A program made the translations under genes and the position numbers. Under the pieces are notes generated by a model that saw nothing but the letters and a program-made list of their open reading frames with translations, ran no database searches and was not told where the DNA came from. DNA of 64,000 bases, taken from contig NZ_CP036349.1 of assembly GCF_007753265.1 (NCBI RefSeq), positions 1,459,363-1,523,362 on the forward strand. The letters run 5' to 3'. Numbering within the stretch: the first letter of the stretch is position 1; every line of letters begins with the position of its first letter. Shown here piece after piece: positions 55,366 to 64,000 of this stretch. The DNA is from Botrimarina mediterranea (GTDB lineage: Bacteria > Planctomycetota > Planctomycetia > Pirellulales > Lacipirellulaceae).

Positions 55366-55657
55366 CACTCAGGTACGCGAGTGAGTCGGGTTGGTTCCGC
55401 GGCGAGTTAGCAGCTCGCAGCCCCTTGCTTTGTGCATAACATTTGCGATTTGGGTTGCCCGCTAATGGCGCAGGGTCCACGGTTTTTAGACGTTCTTGCA
55501 GGTTTATCGTTGACCACCATTTGACGCCCAAATAGCCTCGACCAAGTGCTCGACTCTGCCAAGCAGTAGACGGCGTGCCCTCGTGCTTGCTGGTCGAAGA
55601 GGGAATGCGCATCAGAGATAACAACCGGCGAAAGACACCTTCAGTAGGACCGCGCTA
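55366..55657. other. Spacer before the second PEP-CTERM gene
   Basis: Just under 300 bp, visibly lower in GC, without a supported gene on either strand. It should contain the promoter of the gene at 55658. Confidence 0.5.
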
Positions 55658-56530
55658 GTGAACGCCTCCATCCCAGCGACCTTCCGCCTGCCGGCGGCCG
55701 TGGGCGCACTGGCCTTTGCAGGCCTTCTTGCCATGCCGGCCGCCACCTGCGCAGCGCCTTTCACTGTCATTGATGGCGAGGGCTTCGAAGCTCCCAACTA
55801 CTCCACGACCTTCCTCGGTTCCGGCCAGCTCGAAGGCCAATTCGCCTCGATCGATGGCGGCTTTGGATCGACTCAATGGAAACGCAGCCCGAACACCGGC
55901 GCGGGCACGGCAGTCGTTCAGGACTCGGTGGTGGCTTCGGGTTCGCAAGCTGTTCGAGTTGACCGTGCCGCTGGCTCGGATGATCGCTGGGCCGTTCCTG
56001 TGACGGGTTATCCAGCGGAACGTTACGTCTGCATCGGCTGGGACATGCTCGTCGAACCGACCGTCTCCGCCGGCTTTGGACCGTTCTTTGGCGTCGAAGC
56101 CTACGACGACGCTACCTCGCTGATTCGCATGGGCATGCTGGGCGTTGACGCATCGACCGGCGAAGTCCTCTACGGCGACGCCGTCGACGCCTTGCAACCA
56201 ACCCCCGGTGGCGAGACGGTTGCTTTCGGCAGTTGGAATAGCTTTCACATTCAGCTGGACTTCCTCACACAGACTTACTCGGGCTACGTCAACGGCGCCT
56301 TGGTCATTGATACGGACTTCGAGTTCCCCGGCGCAGCACAATTCACCGATGCGGACATCGCTGCCCTTGCCGCCGCGGGCGACGCGATTTCGCAGAGCCT
56401 CACTGGCACGGCGTACTTCGACAACTACCACGTGACGGAGTCGGATGCCCCCTGCTTCATCCCCGAGCCCAGCGCCATGATGGCAGGGTTGGTTGGGATC
56501 GCGGTGCTGGCGGTTCGCTGCAGGGTCTGA
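55658..56530 (+). CDS. PEP-CTERM sorting-domain protein
   Basis: 290 residues. Signal peptide (RLPAAVGALAFAGLLAMPAATCAAP). The mature part is a beta-rich domain (GEGFEAPNYS...FGSWNSFHIQLDFLTQTY...AYFDNYHV), similar to concanavalin-A-like or carbohydrate-binding folds, which I infer only from pattern. The end is FIPEP, then a short TM (SAMMAGLVGIAVLAV) and RCRV, a PEP-CTERM signal with a minimal basic tail. Starts with GTG. Presumed exosortase substrate, displayed on the surface or in the polysaccharide. Confidence 0.88.
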   Translation: MNASIPATFRLPAAVGALAFAGLLAMPAATCAAPFTVIDGEGFEAPNYSTTFLGSGQLEGQFASIDGGFGSTQWKRSPNTGAGTAVVQDSVVASGSQAVRVDRAAGSDDRWAVPVTGYPAERYVCIGWDMLVEPTVSAGFGPFFGVEAYDDATSLIRMGMLGVDASTGEVLYGDAVDALQPTPGGETVAFGSWNSFHIQLDFLTQTYSGYVNGALVIDTDFEFPGAAQFTDADIAALAAAGDAISQSLTGTAYFDNYHVTESDAPCFIPEPSAMMAGLVGIAVLAVRCRV

Positions 56531-56679
56531 TTTCCTCAAGGATGGGGTGGCCGCGGTATTTGTGCCGTGACTGACGGCTGGCTACAATCGCATAGCACGT
56601 CGGGCGGACGCTATCGATTTCACTCCCAGCTTCGCCTAGTGAAACTCCTGGCGTCGCCCAAAAAGAAGAGTGCCCACCT

Positions 56680-57054
56680 ATGCCTAACTACCTCTTGCGG
56701 AGTGTGGCGCTGCTGACGGTGAGCGTCGCCTTCTCAAGCGACGCCTTCGCGGCTGAACGCACCGGCAGGTCCACCGGTCAGAAGCGTGTCACCAATCCAT
56801 TTGCCGTGTCGATCTACAGCCGACTAGTGAGCAACCCGTTTGGGCTGCCCGCCCTCTCGGCAGCGCCGGGAACCGTCCCGGCGACGGAGACAGCATCCGA
56901 CCCCGTAACGCCCGCGCCATTAATCGCTCAGGAACCCGTGGCGTCGCTTGACGCCATCGAGCTCACGCCGGCGTCGATCGCGACTCGTCCGCCGTACCGC
57001 CCGCCGGTCCGGAGCCCCTTCCGTCCGCCGCCGCGTCCGCCTTTCGCCCCATGA
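56680..57054 (+). CDS. Small exported Pro-rich protein, function unknown
   Basis: 124 residues. Signal peptide (YLLRSVALLTVSVAFSSDAFA), then a short low-complexity body and a C-terminal Pro/Arg-rich tail made of PPYRPPVRSPFRPPPRPPF units. There are no Cys. I know no family. The tail could span or bind the cell wall or a polyanion. It sits alone before a strong two-way terminator, in the middle of the exopolysaccharide region, which suggests an envelope role. Confidence 0.65.
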   Translation: MPNYLLRSVALLTVSVAFSSDAFAAERTGRSTGQKRVTNPFAVSIYSRLVSNPFGLPALSAAPGTVPATETASDPVTPAPLIAQEPVASLDAIELTPASIATRPPYRPPVRSPFRPPPRPPFAP

Positions 57055-57114
57055 TAGCCAGCGACGCTCGACAAGTGTGCCCTGTTTGATGGTCGAGTGT
57101 TGAGGATAGCGTCC

Positions 57115-57160
57115 AAAGCCGAGCAGCCGTGGCGAGCATTCGCCACGGCTGCTCGGCTTT
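57115..57160. terminator. Strong bidirectional terminator
   Basis: A 21-bp perfect stem with a 4-nt loop (GCAT): AAAGCCGAGCAGCC... and its inverse. Outer A/T pairs give T-runs on both strands. It separates the convergent Pro-rich and Wza-like genes. Confidence 0.9.
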
Positions 57161-57196
57161 GGTATCGGCTGCTTGTTGACGTTGCGACGTTATGGG

Positions 57197-58579
57197 TTAT
57201 GGGAACCCAAGTGTCGCCGAGCCTTGCCCGTCGTTGCGATTCAAGATTCGGAAGAAGAAATCCATCCGGAACACACTGTTGAAGAAGTACCGGCTGAAGG
57301 CTTCGTCCCGGTTCTCTTGTAGCAAGAGGATGTCATCCGCTTGAACCAGGATGTTGTACCGCGGGTCTTTCAACGCTTCGTTAAGATTGACGTTGATATT
57401 CACCTGCTGGCCGTTGGGCAGTTTACGCAGGACCGATAGCTGACTCGGAGACGGGTTACCAAGCCCCGAACCAACAATGTTGCCGTTTAGGTTGCTGCTA
57501 TTGACGCCACCGTTGATCAACGGTCCGCTCGATTTGAGGATGGCTTCGATAACCGTCAAGTCGTAGTCGGGCGGCAAGAACTGCTCGCTGGGAGGCAGCA
57601 GGCCGCCGGTGTAAAAGCGGTCGAGTTCACGGGAACGCAGCGTGACGATGTCGCCGTCTCGGAGGATGATTTCATCGCGGGGGATTGCGACTTGCTGCCC
57701 ACACCTCTTCCTTAACGGAATGCGGATCACTTGGCGGCCATCGTTGCTGGCGTCTTCGCACAGGCACTGGTCTGGCGAGGGAAGCTGGCTCGCATAGACC
57801 TCGTCTAGGTCTCCGCCCTTAGCGTACCCACGGTAGATCACCACTTCCGGCGTGCGCGCGTTGTTTGGGACGCCGCCGGTGCTCGTCAGCGCGTTGAGTA
57901 GGTCGTTTTCGTAAATCGGCAGTTCCAGGGCGTTGCCGGTCGGCGTTGCGCCGCCGCCGATCGTTGTGCTTGACGCGCCGATGCCGCGTAGCCCTGGGTT
58001 GCGGATCGTGACACTGGGTTCGACCTGATCCTCACGCACCACGAGCACCCGCACCGTCCGCGGACGCAGCAGGGTGACGATGATTCGGAAGTCTTCTTCG
58101 CGGATGATCTCTTTGTCGAGGAAGGCCCGCACCACCGCGTGCTCGGCTTGTTCAATGGTCATGCCAGAGACTTTCACCGATCCAGCCAATGGCAGTGAGA
58201 TTGTGCCGTCGTCGCGGATCGGGAAGGGGTAGCCTATCGCCGGAGGCAACTCGGACGACGAAGGCAGATTGACCGGCGGCGGCGTGCTCTCGTCGCCAAT
58301 GATTCCCTCGATATAAATCCCCAAGGTGTCGCCGACGTCGAGCAGGAAAATCTCCGGCGGTTTTGTCCGCAGCAGAGCGAGGTTGATCGGCTCGAAGCCC
58401 TCCCGAGATGGCGCAAGCATATCGTCAGGAAGCATCCGCACCGGGATGCCGTTTGCCACCGGGTTAGTGAAAGCCGCGCAGCCCGAAAGTGTGGCGATCA
58501 CAGTGGCCACTAGACCCACCAGCAGACATGGCGATACGCGATGAGGGCGCCGGGCAATTGCGCTGCTGCGTGTGGTCAT
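57197..58579 (-). CDS. Polysaccharide export outer-membrane lipoprotein (Wza-like)
   Basis: 460 residues. A signal peptide with lipobox (LVATVIATLSGCAAF, Cys acylated). The Poly_export domain begins at FLLDVGDTLGIYIEGI and includes RDDGTISLPLAGSVKVSGMTIEQAEHAV, which is diagnostic. SLBB-like segments follow (LTSTGGVPNNARTPEVVIYRG; PRDEIILRDGDIVTLR). The end FNSVFRMDFFFRIL may be an amphipathic helix of the outer-membrane barrel. It forms the export channel for the polymer handled by the Wzc-like kinase. The lipoprotein gene lies 9 bp upstream on the same strand. Confidence 0.94.
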   Translation of the reverse strand: MTTRSSAIARRPHRVSPCLLVGLVATVIATLSGCAAFTNPVANGIPVRMLPDDMLAPSREGFEPINLALLRTKPPEIFLLDVGDTLGIYIEGIIGDESTPPPVNLPSSSELPPAIGYPFPIRDDGTISLPLAGSVKVSGMTIEQAEHAVVRAFLDKEIIREEDFRIIVTLLRPRTVRVLVVREDQVEPSVTIRNPGLRGIGASSTTIGGGATPTGNALELPIYENDLLNALTSTGGVPNNARTPEVVIYRGYAKGGDLDEVYASQLPSPDQCLCEDASNDGRQVIRIPLRKRCGQQVAIPRDEIILRDGDIVTLRSRELDRFYTGGLLPPSEQFLPPDYDLTVIEAILKSSGPLINGGVNSSNLNGNIVGSGLGNPSPSQLSVLRKLPNGQQVNINVNLNEALKDPRYNILVQADDILLLQENRDEAFSRYFFNSVFRMDFFFRILNRNDGQGSATLGFP

Positions 58580-58588
58580 GTCGCTCTC

Positions 58589-59347
58589 TTACCTCACGAT
58601 ATGGAAGAGAGCGGTTCGGACACGCCCCTGATCCGCGGCATTCATGGCCGGTGGCTCAAGGCGCCCCGTTGGCAATGGCGCCGGCTTCGCAACGCCGCTG
58701 TCTAGCGAGGGAAGTAAGAACTCATCATCGTCGTCGCCATACGCCGGCCCGGAGGCGTCGGGCCTTTCGAACGGGATCACGATCTCCGCGGGCGGAGGGA
58801 TGACGCTAGGGGCATCGAGGACCGGGCCGCTTTCATCTGCCGGCTCGGTAGCCTGAACACCACACAATTCATTGTCCTGACATCCGCAAGCGTCGCAATC
58901 TCGTAGCGAACCCGAGAGCTTGAGAGTGGTCGCCGCGCGGTAGCCACCGTCGCGAGCCACGCGGGCGCCGTGGCGGTATCCCGCGAACCAACTCGAAGCG
59001 GCGGCGGCGCCTTCGTGGCTCCGCAGGTCGGCCTGCCAGTAGGGACGAGGCGGCATCGCCGGTGGCTCGCCATTGCCGCCGGCATAGACATACTCAGCAA
59101 ATCCTTCGCGGAATCCCCATGCATAGTCCGCAGCGAGGCAGTCCTCGGGGCAACAGGCGCCTGCATCGGCCCAAGCCTGGTCCGCCCAAGAGCGGTACGT
59201 CGCCAGACTGACTTCGTTGTCTTCTTCCAGGCAGAAGAGCTTTCGCTCAGAGACGTTTACACGCCACGCATAGCTCCATACGGAGCACCCCGACGTCCCG
59301 AGGCACCCGACGACAGCGAGAACAGCGGCAGAGAGCCTGCAATGCAT
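58589..59347 (-). CDS. Lipoprotein of unknown function, partner of the Wza-like protein
   Basis: 252 residues. Signal peptide with lipobox (LAVVGCLGTSGCSVWS). The conserved-looking block is ADYAWGFREGFAEYVYAGGNGEPPAMPPRPYW, followed by a second GY/G motif (SSWFAGYRHGARVARDGGYR). Several Cys pairs (ACCPEDC, CDACGCQDNELC) may form disulfides. The C-terminal 90 residues are acidic and low in complexity. I know no function. It ends 9 bp before the Wza-like gene, so the two are co-transcribed and it probably sits at the same outer membrane. Confidence 0.8.
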   Translation of the reverse strand: MHCRLSAAVLAVVGCLGTSGCSVWSYAWRVNVSERKLFCLEEDNEVSLATYRSWADQAWADAGACCPEDCLAADYAWGFREGFAEYVYAGGNGEPPAMPPRPYWQADLRSHEGAAAASSWFAGYRHGARVARDGGYRAATTLKLSGSLRDCDACGCQDNELCGVQATEPADESGPVLDAPSVIPPPAEIVIPFERPDASGPAYGDDDDEFLLPSLDSGVAKPAPLPTGRLEPPAMNAADQGRVRTALFHIVR

Positions 59348-59589
59348 GCAGCGATCTGTCTGGGCACAATGCGAATACCTCGGGACGCAATGCGGCCCTT
59401 AACGTTGATATCGGGAGTAACGATTAACAGGTTTAGGTAAAACGGGAGAGACGTGGGGGCGCCCCAGCATTCATGGAAACACGGACGCCGGTTGCGAGGT
59501 AGCGCACCGAGAAGTGTGAATGGCTGGCTGACCTCGCTACGGTGTGGATTTCACGGTGGCTTTCCGTCACGATCGTTTACCGTCGGGTG

Positions 59590-61254
59590 TCACTGCTTCG
59601 CGTACGGACGATACAGCGGGTCGCCAATAAGGGTCATCATCCAGCTGTTGAATGGCTTCGTCCGGTAGTAAACCTCTACCAGCGGCAGTTCACCCTGGAC
59701 CAGTAAGGCGAAGAACTCATTCGGTCGCGGAAACGCGACGAGGTACGGTTCGTTGACCGGACCGATCGTTGCAGCGACGCCGTCTTCAAGCAACTTCTTG
59801 CACCACGCTTGGCTATCGACTTCCTTGAGCGTATTGGCTTCTGCGCTCGCTAGATGGTAGGCGATAGCGCCCCGCTTCCACTCGAACGCATCGACGTACT
59901 TCGCCAAGCTGTACCAGCCGCAGTACAGGGCCGCGTCGGGGCACTGGCCGGGCGCGAACAACTCGGGTTCGTCGTTCAGAACCACCTCGAACCGCGATTC
60001 GTCGGCCTCGTCCTTCAGATTTTCGAGGCCCTTGGCCGTGACAAGGAGCGCGCGGTCGTAGTCGGGGTAACTACCCGGCTCGAGCGGCGGGCCTTCGAGC
60101 GTCGTCAGGCCCCGCGCGTCGATGTAGGCCTTGCCGGTGAGGCCGCCCGTCTTCTCGACGGCGATAGCGTCGTCGATCAGCCGCTTGGCGGTCTTTAGGT
60201 CGGGGCCGTCGAGACGGGCGACCATGAGCGTTGGGAACGCCTTCCTCAATTGACTGCTATCGTACGCGCCGCGTAGATAGTTCGGTTGCCAACGGAGTAA
60301 CTCGTACCCGTCGGGCCAGTAAACAAGACTCAGCTCGCTGTCGAAGGACGCGCCGCGTTCGTTGCGCTTAGCGACGCCTTCTTGCGTCTTAAGCCAATCG
60401 ATACAGGCCAACAGACCGCCCGTCTGCTCCAAAAGACGCAGCGTGGTCTCATCGCGTTCAAAGCTCGGCGGACGCCCATCGAGCAGGATTTTCAGCTCGG
60501 TGAAGGCCGACGTACGGCCACGGAGCAATTCGAACTGCTGCAACAGCTGCGTGGGGACCGTTTCGCCGGCGGCTTCGCGAGCGCGGATCTGTTGGTTGAT
60601 GGCTTGAAGCAGCACCGTCGCCCCGCCCGCGGCGGTGGTTAGCTGTTGAAGCTGCGCCTCTTGTGTCCGCCGCGTTTCGGCCGGCAACTTGACGATGCGT
60701 TCTTGCGCCGAGCGGAGAGCCGCTTCAAGTTGCGTCTTGAGTTTGTCGACATTCGACGAGGCGTCAGCGGTGGGTTCCTCGGTTGGCAGCGACTCGAGGG
60801 CGTCTGTCAGCGGCGACCCGCCCGCCAATCGATCCAATGCCGACGCGATCTGTCTCAGCTTCTGCGTACGGGAGGTTAGTTCGTTGGTGAGGTACTTCCG
60901 GTATTCGGCGTCCATGCCGCTCGGCTTGCCGGCGCTGATCTTGAGCGGGATGCCCCAGGTCGTCACCAAGCAACGGACCTTCTGGTCGGGGTCGTTCTTC
61001 TTGAGCCACTTCTGAATCTCTGGCCGCACGGCGAATCGCCATTTATCGCGGTCGAGCGTTTCGTCGGGCGAAATATCGATCTCGATGATCTGCGACTCTG
61101 GCACGCCGCGTTGGCGGCAATAGTATTTAGCGAGGCCCACCGATTCGCGATTGCCACGGGCGGCGACGAGGGCAATCTCGCTCGGCTCAAGGCCGAACGA
61201 ACTTGTAGCGGGCGCCGATAGGAGAGCCGCTAGGATCGCAAGAAGAGTTCGCAT
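59590..61254 (-). CDS. TIGR03790-family protein, exported, function unknown
   Basis: 554 residues. Signal peptide (RTLLAILAALLSAPATSSFG). Body matches the TIGR03790 family in its opening (EIALVAARGNRESVGLAKYYCRQRGVPESQIIEID) and in VRCLVTTWGIPLKI. Near the C-terminus GPVNEPYLVAFPRPNEF and TLIGDPLYRPY, also typical, are peptidase-like in style, though no catalytic set is proven. A coiled-coil insert sits near residues 120-250. Start ATG at 61254 is preferred to the GTG at 61263. It precedes the exopolysaccharide lipoproteins and is followed by nothing in 240 bp. The frame to the TPR protein upstream is separate, with 62 bp between. Confidence 0.85.
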   Translation of the reverse strand: MRTLLAILAALLSAPATSSFGLEPSEIALVAARGNRESVGLAKYYCRQRGVPESQIIEIDISPDETLDRDKWRFAVRPEIQKWLKKNDPDQKVRCLVTTWGIPLKISAGKPSGMDAEYRKYLTNELTSRTQKLRQIASALDRLAGGSPLTDALESLPTEEPTADASSNVDKLKTQLEAALRSAQERIVKLPAETRRTQEAQLQQLTTAAGGATVLLQAINQQIRAREAAGETVPTQLLQQFELLRGRTSAFTELKILLDGRPPSFERDETTLRLLEQTGGLLACIDWLKTQEGVAKRNERGASFDSELSLVYWPDGYELLRWQPNYLRGAYDSSQLRKAFPTLMVARLDGPDLKTAKRLIDDAIAVEKTGGLTGKAYIDARGLTTLEGPPLEPGSYPDYDRALLVTAKGLENLKDEADESRFEVVLNDEPELFAPGQCPDAALYCGWYSLAKYVDAFEWKRGAIAYHLASAEANTLKEVDSQAWCKKLLEDGVAATIGPVNEPYLVAFPRPNEFFALLVQGELPLVEVYYRTKPFNSWMMTLIGDPLYRPYAKQ

Positions 61255-61316
61255 AACTGACACCGTGAGTTCCGAAGGGAACGAAAGATGGTTTGAGCAA
61301 CGGGCGGGGGCGCCGT

Positions 61317-63149
61317 CTAGAATCCGGCTTGTCGTCGGTGGACCTCAGCGAGTTGAGGTTGCGCTGTGGCTTCGTAAGCCTTTGCGAGCGATCGATGAAC
61401 GTCAACGGCGTCGGGCAGCCCGTTGAGGGCGTATTCGAGGTCCGCGATGGCGTCTTCCCAACGGCCCAGGGCGAGCAGCGCCTGACCACGGGTTTCGCGG
61501 AAACGGAAATCGTCCGGCGCCAGATCGAGCGCGCGACCGACCGCCTCCAACGCCGCTTGGGGGTCGGGATTGGGCTCTTGAAGAAGGGTCCACGCGTAGT
61601 TGTTCCAGACCACTGCCTTGGCGTTCTCGTGCTCGATCGCCCGCTGGAAGGCGGCGCGGGCGCTGACGATGTCGCCCCGGGCCGCGGCGATGGTCGCCAT
61701 CGCCGTGGTGAGCGGTTCGGGCGTTGCATCAGAAGACGACAGTTCGTCCCAAACCCGTTCGACATAGCGAGAAGTGGTCCGATCTTGCACGATCCGTCCG
61801 ATGAGGGCGTTCGTCCATGTGTCCGGGGCGCCGAGTCGAATGGCTTCGACGATGATCGTTGCCGTTTTCGCCGGCGCCGTCGTCGGGGAGTTGAGGAGTT
61901 GCTCGGCTTCTTCGCGCCGGTGCTTCGACAACAGCTTTCGTGGCTCTTGATCGTCAGGACGAGACATTAGCCACGCGCTAAGCGCCGCTTCTAGTTGATC
62001 CTCTTCGCCCAGCACCTCGGCGGCGAGAGCCCAGGATTCGAAGTCGTCGGTCCTAGCCGTATCCCGCCACTTGCGATCGGCGGCCATTTCCAAGACGACG
62101 CGGGCCTGATCGCGCGCTGCCATAAGGTCGCGGACCTGCGTCAAGAGCCGTAGGCGCAGAACAGCCGCAGGCCCCGGGTTGTCGGAGTAGGGCTCCAGCA
62201 ACTCAATTGCAGTCACCATGCGACCGGTCGACGCCAAGACATAGGCACGCAAGAGAGCGATCCCGTCGCTGGCGATGTCGAGCTTCATGAGTTGTTCAAG
62301 ATGCTGCTCGGCGAGAGCCAGGGAAGCCAGGCGATCGGTTGAATCGGAGGGTGCGCCCGCGACATCGACTCGACCAGACGCCAAATGCCGGGCGATCCAC
62401 AAGTGCGCCGGGGCGTAGCCAGGGCTATCGAGCGTCGCCAACCGCTGCATCCTCATGTAGGCTTCTTGCAGGTCGCCGTCGTCTGCCAGCTTCAATGCCG
62501 TTCGATAGTCGGTGCGTCGCGTGTCGATTCCGAGTTGCGCGAGCTTTCGCTCAAAGAGCTCGACCATCGCGTAGTCGCCCGCATTTGCCGCGTCGCGTAC
62601 CGCGATCTTGTAGCGTTCGGCGATGTCCTCCTTGCCGATCATCGCGCCATGTACCGCGACGAACGCGAATGGCAGGGCGAACACCAAGGCCGGCGCTGCG
62701 AGCAGCAGTTCGTGCGGCCGCCGTGTCGCGAGCCAAGCGTTCGCAAATCCCAAGAGGCTTGCGATGGGCAGCCACAGGGGTTTCGAGATTGTGGCCAAGA
62801 AGACGAGAACGCCGTCGAGATTCAGCCGCTCGGCGAGACCGTAGATCGCCGCGCCGGTGCGGCCAAGGAATCGTCCGATGACATAAAGCGGTCCGCGTCC
62901 AGTTCCAGATGGAAGGAACCGCCCCACCAATCGCCCAAAGAAGATCAGCGGCCAGAGAACGATGCGGACGGTCTGCACCACAAAGGACTCGAGGCCCTCG
63001 AAGCTGTCGAAAGCTGAAAGTACCCCTTCCCCGGCGCGTCCGATGAGGTTCTCAATCGGCCCGATCACCGAATCCCAGGCCGCGCCGATCTGGCGGCCAC
63101 GCGTTGCGCACCAATCGGCGATTCGGTAGCGGAGGGGAGGGCGGGACAT
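61317..63149 (-). CDS. Membrane TPR-repeat protein, function unknown
   Basis: 610 residues. The N-terminal ~170 hold three hydrophobic stretches (VRIVLWPLIFFGRLVGRFL; DGVLVFLATISKPLWLPIAS; LLLAAPALVFALPFAFVAV). The remaining part is a long helical repeat array with clear TPRs near the C-terminus (ALDLAPDDFRFRETRGQALLALGRWEDAIADLEYAL). It probably scaffolds a complex at the inner membrane, perhaps the polysaccharide machinery around it. The downstream TIGR03790 gene lies 62 bp away on the same strand. Confidence 0.8.
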   Translation of the reverse strand: MSRPPLRYRIADWCATRGRQIGAAWDSVIGPIENLIGRAGEGVLSAFDSFEGLESFVVQTVRIVLWPLIFFGRLVGRFLPSGTGRGPLYVIGRFLGRTGAAIYGLAERLNLDGVLVFLATISKPLWLPIASLLGFANAWLATRRPHELLLAAPALVFALPFAFVAVHGAMIGKEDIAERYKIAVRDAANAGDYAMVELFERKLAQLGIDTRRTDYRTALKLADDGDLQEAYMRMQRLATLDSPGYAPAHLWIARHLASGRVDVAGAPSDSTDRLASLALAEQHLEQLMKLDIASDGIALLRAYVLASTGRMVTAIELLEPYSDNPGPAAVLRLRLLTQVRDLMAARDQARVVLEMAADRKWRDTARTDDFESWALAAEVLGEEDQLEAALSAWLMSRPDDQEPRKLLSKHRREEAEQLLNSPTTAPAKTATIIVEAIRLGAPDTWTNALIGRIVQDRTTSRYVERVWDELSSSDATPEPLTTAMATIAAARGDIVSARAAFQRAIEHENAKAVVWNNYAWTLLQEPNPDPQAALEAVGRALDLAPDDFRFRETRGQALLALGRWEDAIADLEYALNGLPDAVDVHRSLAKAYEATAQPQLAEVHRRQAGF

Positions 63150-63359
63150 CGCGGAGGCGGAATCCGGTCGGGAGTGGCGACTGGTAAAACGGCCAGTTTA
63201 CTTCGCTGCCCGGAGCGGCGGCAAACAGACTGACCACACCTCCCGCGGTCGCCCCAACCGACCGCCGATACCCCTACAGGCGGTGTATCCGTCTCCAGGG
63301 ACAGACGCCTTCCACCTCCATCGATTTGGTCGCGTTTCAACGGGGCTGGTTACGTCCGG

Positions 63360-64000
63360 CTAGGGTTGGCGCCAAGTGATGGCCTTAGCATCGTTAGCCC
63401 ATCGCCAAGCAACAACACTGTGGGAGCCGGTTCGGATCGGCGTCCCCTCACGGAGCACGGGAAGTAGTGGTGATTCGGAAAGCAGCGGTCCACTGAACTC
63501 CAACGCCCCATAACTCCGTTCTGCCTTTTCGACCTCCAACCAATGGGCGCCGAAACCCTCGACACCGGGAACCTCGACGGCGACCTGGAGTCGTTGGCCA
63601 GGGCTTGATTTCAGAGTGCGAAACGCGGCGAAGAGACCATCCACGAAGACTCGCTCGGCAGCGATATCCGACTCATCGAAGTACTTCAGTTCGACCCGGT
63701 CGTCGACAGAATCTTCTAGTTCGCCGGCTTTCCCCCAAGCGCTGAGCAAGTCGGCTTGGTTGCGGTAGACGACGGACATGAGGTAACCGCCCGGCGGCTT
63801 GAGTCGGACAGCTCCCTCATGACCCGAAAAGAGACGAGCCGCAAGTTGCCGAGCGACGACCTCTCCCCCCTCACGGCCGCCATTGGTCCAAGCCGAGACG
63901 CCCACCGCCACCCAACTCGGGGGCGCATCGACGAGGGTCGCCCACGGAGGACTTCCATCGTTGACGCGGAAGCCCTCATTAGGTCGCGAGCTTCTCGTCA
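63360..64000 (-). CDS. Unknown protein, 5' end outside window
   Basis: The minus-strand frame is open from its stop at 63360 to the right edge, so only ~213 C-terminal residues are visible. They include APPSWVAVGVSAWTNGGREG, GYLMSVVYRNQADLLSAWGK and LQVAVEVPGVEGFGAHWLE, with no TM and no motif I recognise. The block AARLFSGHEGAVRLKPPGG may be a nucleotide- or sugar-binding loop, but this is a guess. Its stop lies 210 bp before the TPR gene on the same strand. Its place suggests it belongs to the exopolysaccharide region. Confidence 0.6.
   Translation of the reverse strand, partial: TRSSRPNEGFRVNDGSPPWATLVDAPPSWVAVGVSAWTNGGREGGEVVARQLAARLFSGHEGAVRLKPPGGYLMSVVYRNQADLLSAWGKAGELEDSVDDRVELKYFDESDIAAERVFVDGLFAAFRTLKSSPGQRLQVAVEVPGVEGFGAHWLEVEKAERSYGALEFSGPLLSESPLLPVLREGTPIRTGSHSVVAWRWANDAKAITWRQP

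Overview
The window is a high-GC chromosomal segment, most likely from a planctomycete of the order Pirellulales (Lacipirellulaceae-like). The lineage call is an inference. It rests on the gene families present (an exosortase with an EpsI-like tail, PEP-CTERM proteins, a TIGR03790-family protein, a Cys-rich CCxPSCC secretory protein, GEFGG-rich pilus-locus proteins), on frequent weak Shine-Dalgarno sites, and on intergenic regions packed with inverted repeats. Intact genes cover nearly all of the window. One gene is cut at each end: an HD-GYP response regulator on the left and an unknown protein on the right.

Positions 1-9263 are housekeeping and signalling genes on the minus strand: a hybrid histidine kinase with an HD-GYP regulator, a group-2 sigma-70 factor, ribosomal protein S1, and a cmk / small membrane protein / plsC cluster. 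Positions 9743-19248 hold a plus-strand type IV pilus or secretion operon: an extended PilM, two Gly-rich membrane-anchored proteins in the PilN/O/P positions, and a secretin, closed by a strong terminator. Positions 19471-31155 carry a DUF423 protein, an exported methyltransferase-like protein, an M20D amidohydrolase, YihY, an SGNH hydrolase, an Opp/Dpp-type permease operon without ATPases, a SpoU-family RNA methyltransferase, MtaB and ClpS. Positions 31273-44819 carry an M20 dipeptidase, SerS, the Cys-rich protein, DedA, ApbE, a GlmM-type mutase, a NAGPA-domain protein, an MMPL/RND transporter and an acetate-permease-like SSS/DUF485 pair.

Positions 44941-46986 form a compact island of visibly lower GC. 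It contains a reverse transcriptase that resembles retron enzymes but is divergent at key motifs, an XRE-type DNA-binding protein, a 98-residue protein of unknown function with a strong ribosome binding site, and upstream a highly structured untranslated segment with a candidate a1/a2 helix. This is the best candidate for an undescribed system, probably a divergent retron. It ends next to an elongator tRNA-Met gene.

Positions 47445-64000 form an exopolysaccharide/exosortase region: the exosortase, two PEP-CTERM substrates, an O-antigen-ligase/TPR protein, a Wzc-like tyrosine autokinase, a Wza-like export lipoprotein with a partner lipoprotein, a TIGR03790 protein and a membrane TPR protein. 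Together they suggest coupled polysaccharide export and sorting of surface proteins.

A second theme is the intergenic DNA. At least ten spacers consist of imperfect inverted repeats whose arms are themselves tandem variations on short 'words' (for example AAGGAACGA, GAATGACGA, GGATTGCGGA, AAGTGGGAA). Two of these repeats extend into coding sequence and supply codons: the signal peptide of the methyltransferase-like protein and the last codons of mtaB. All calls come from reading the sequence; no database search was run.
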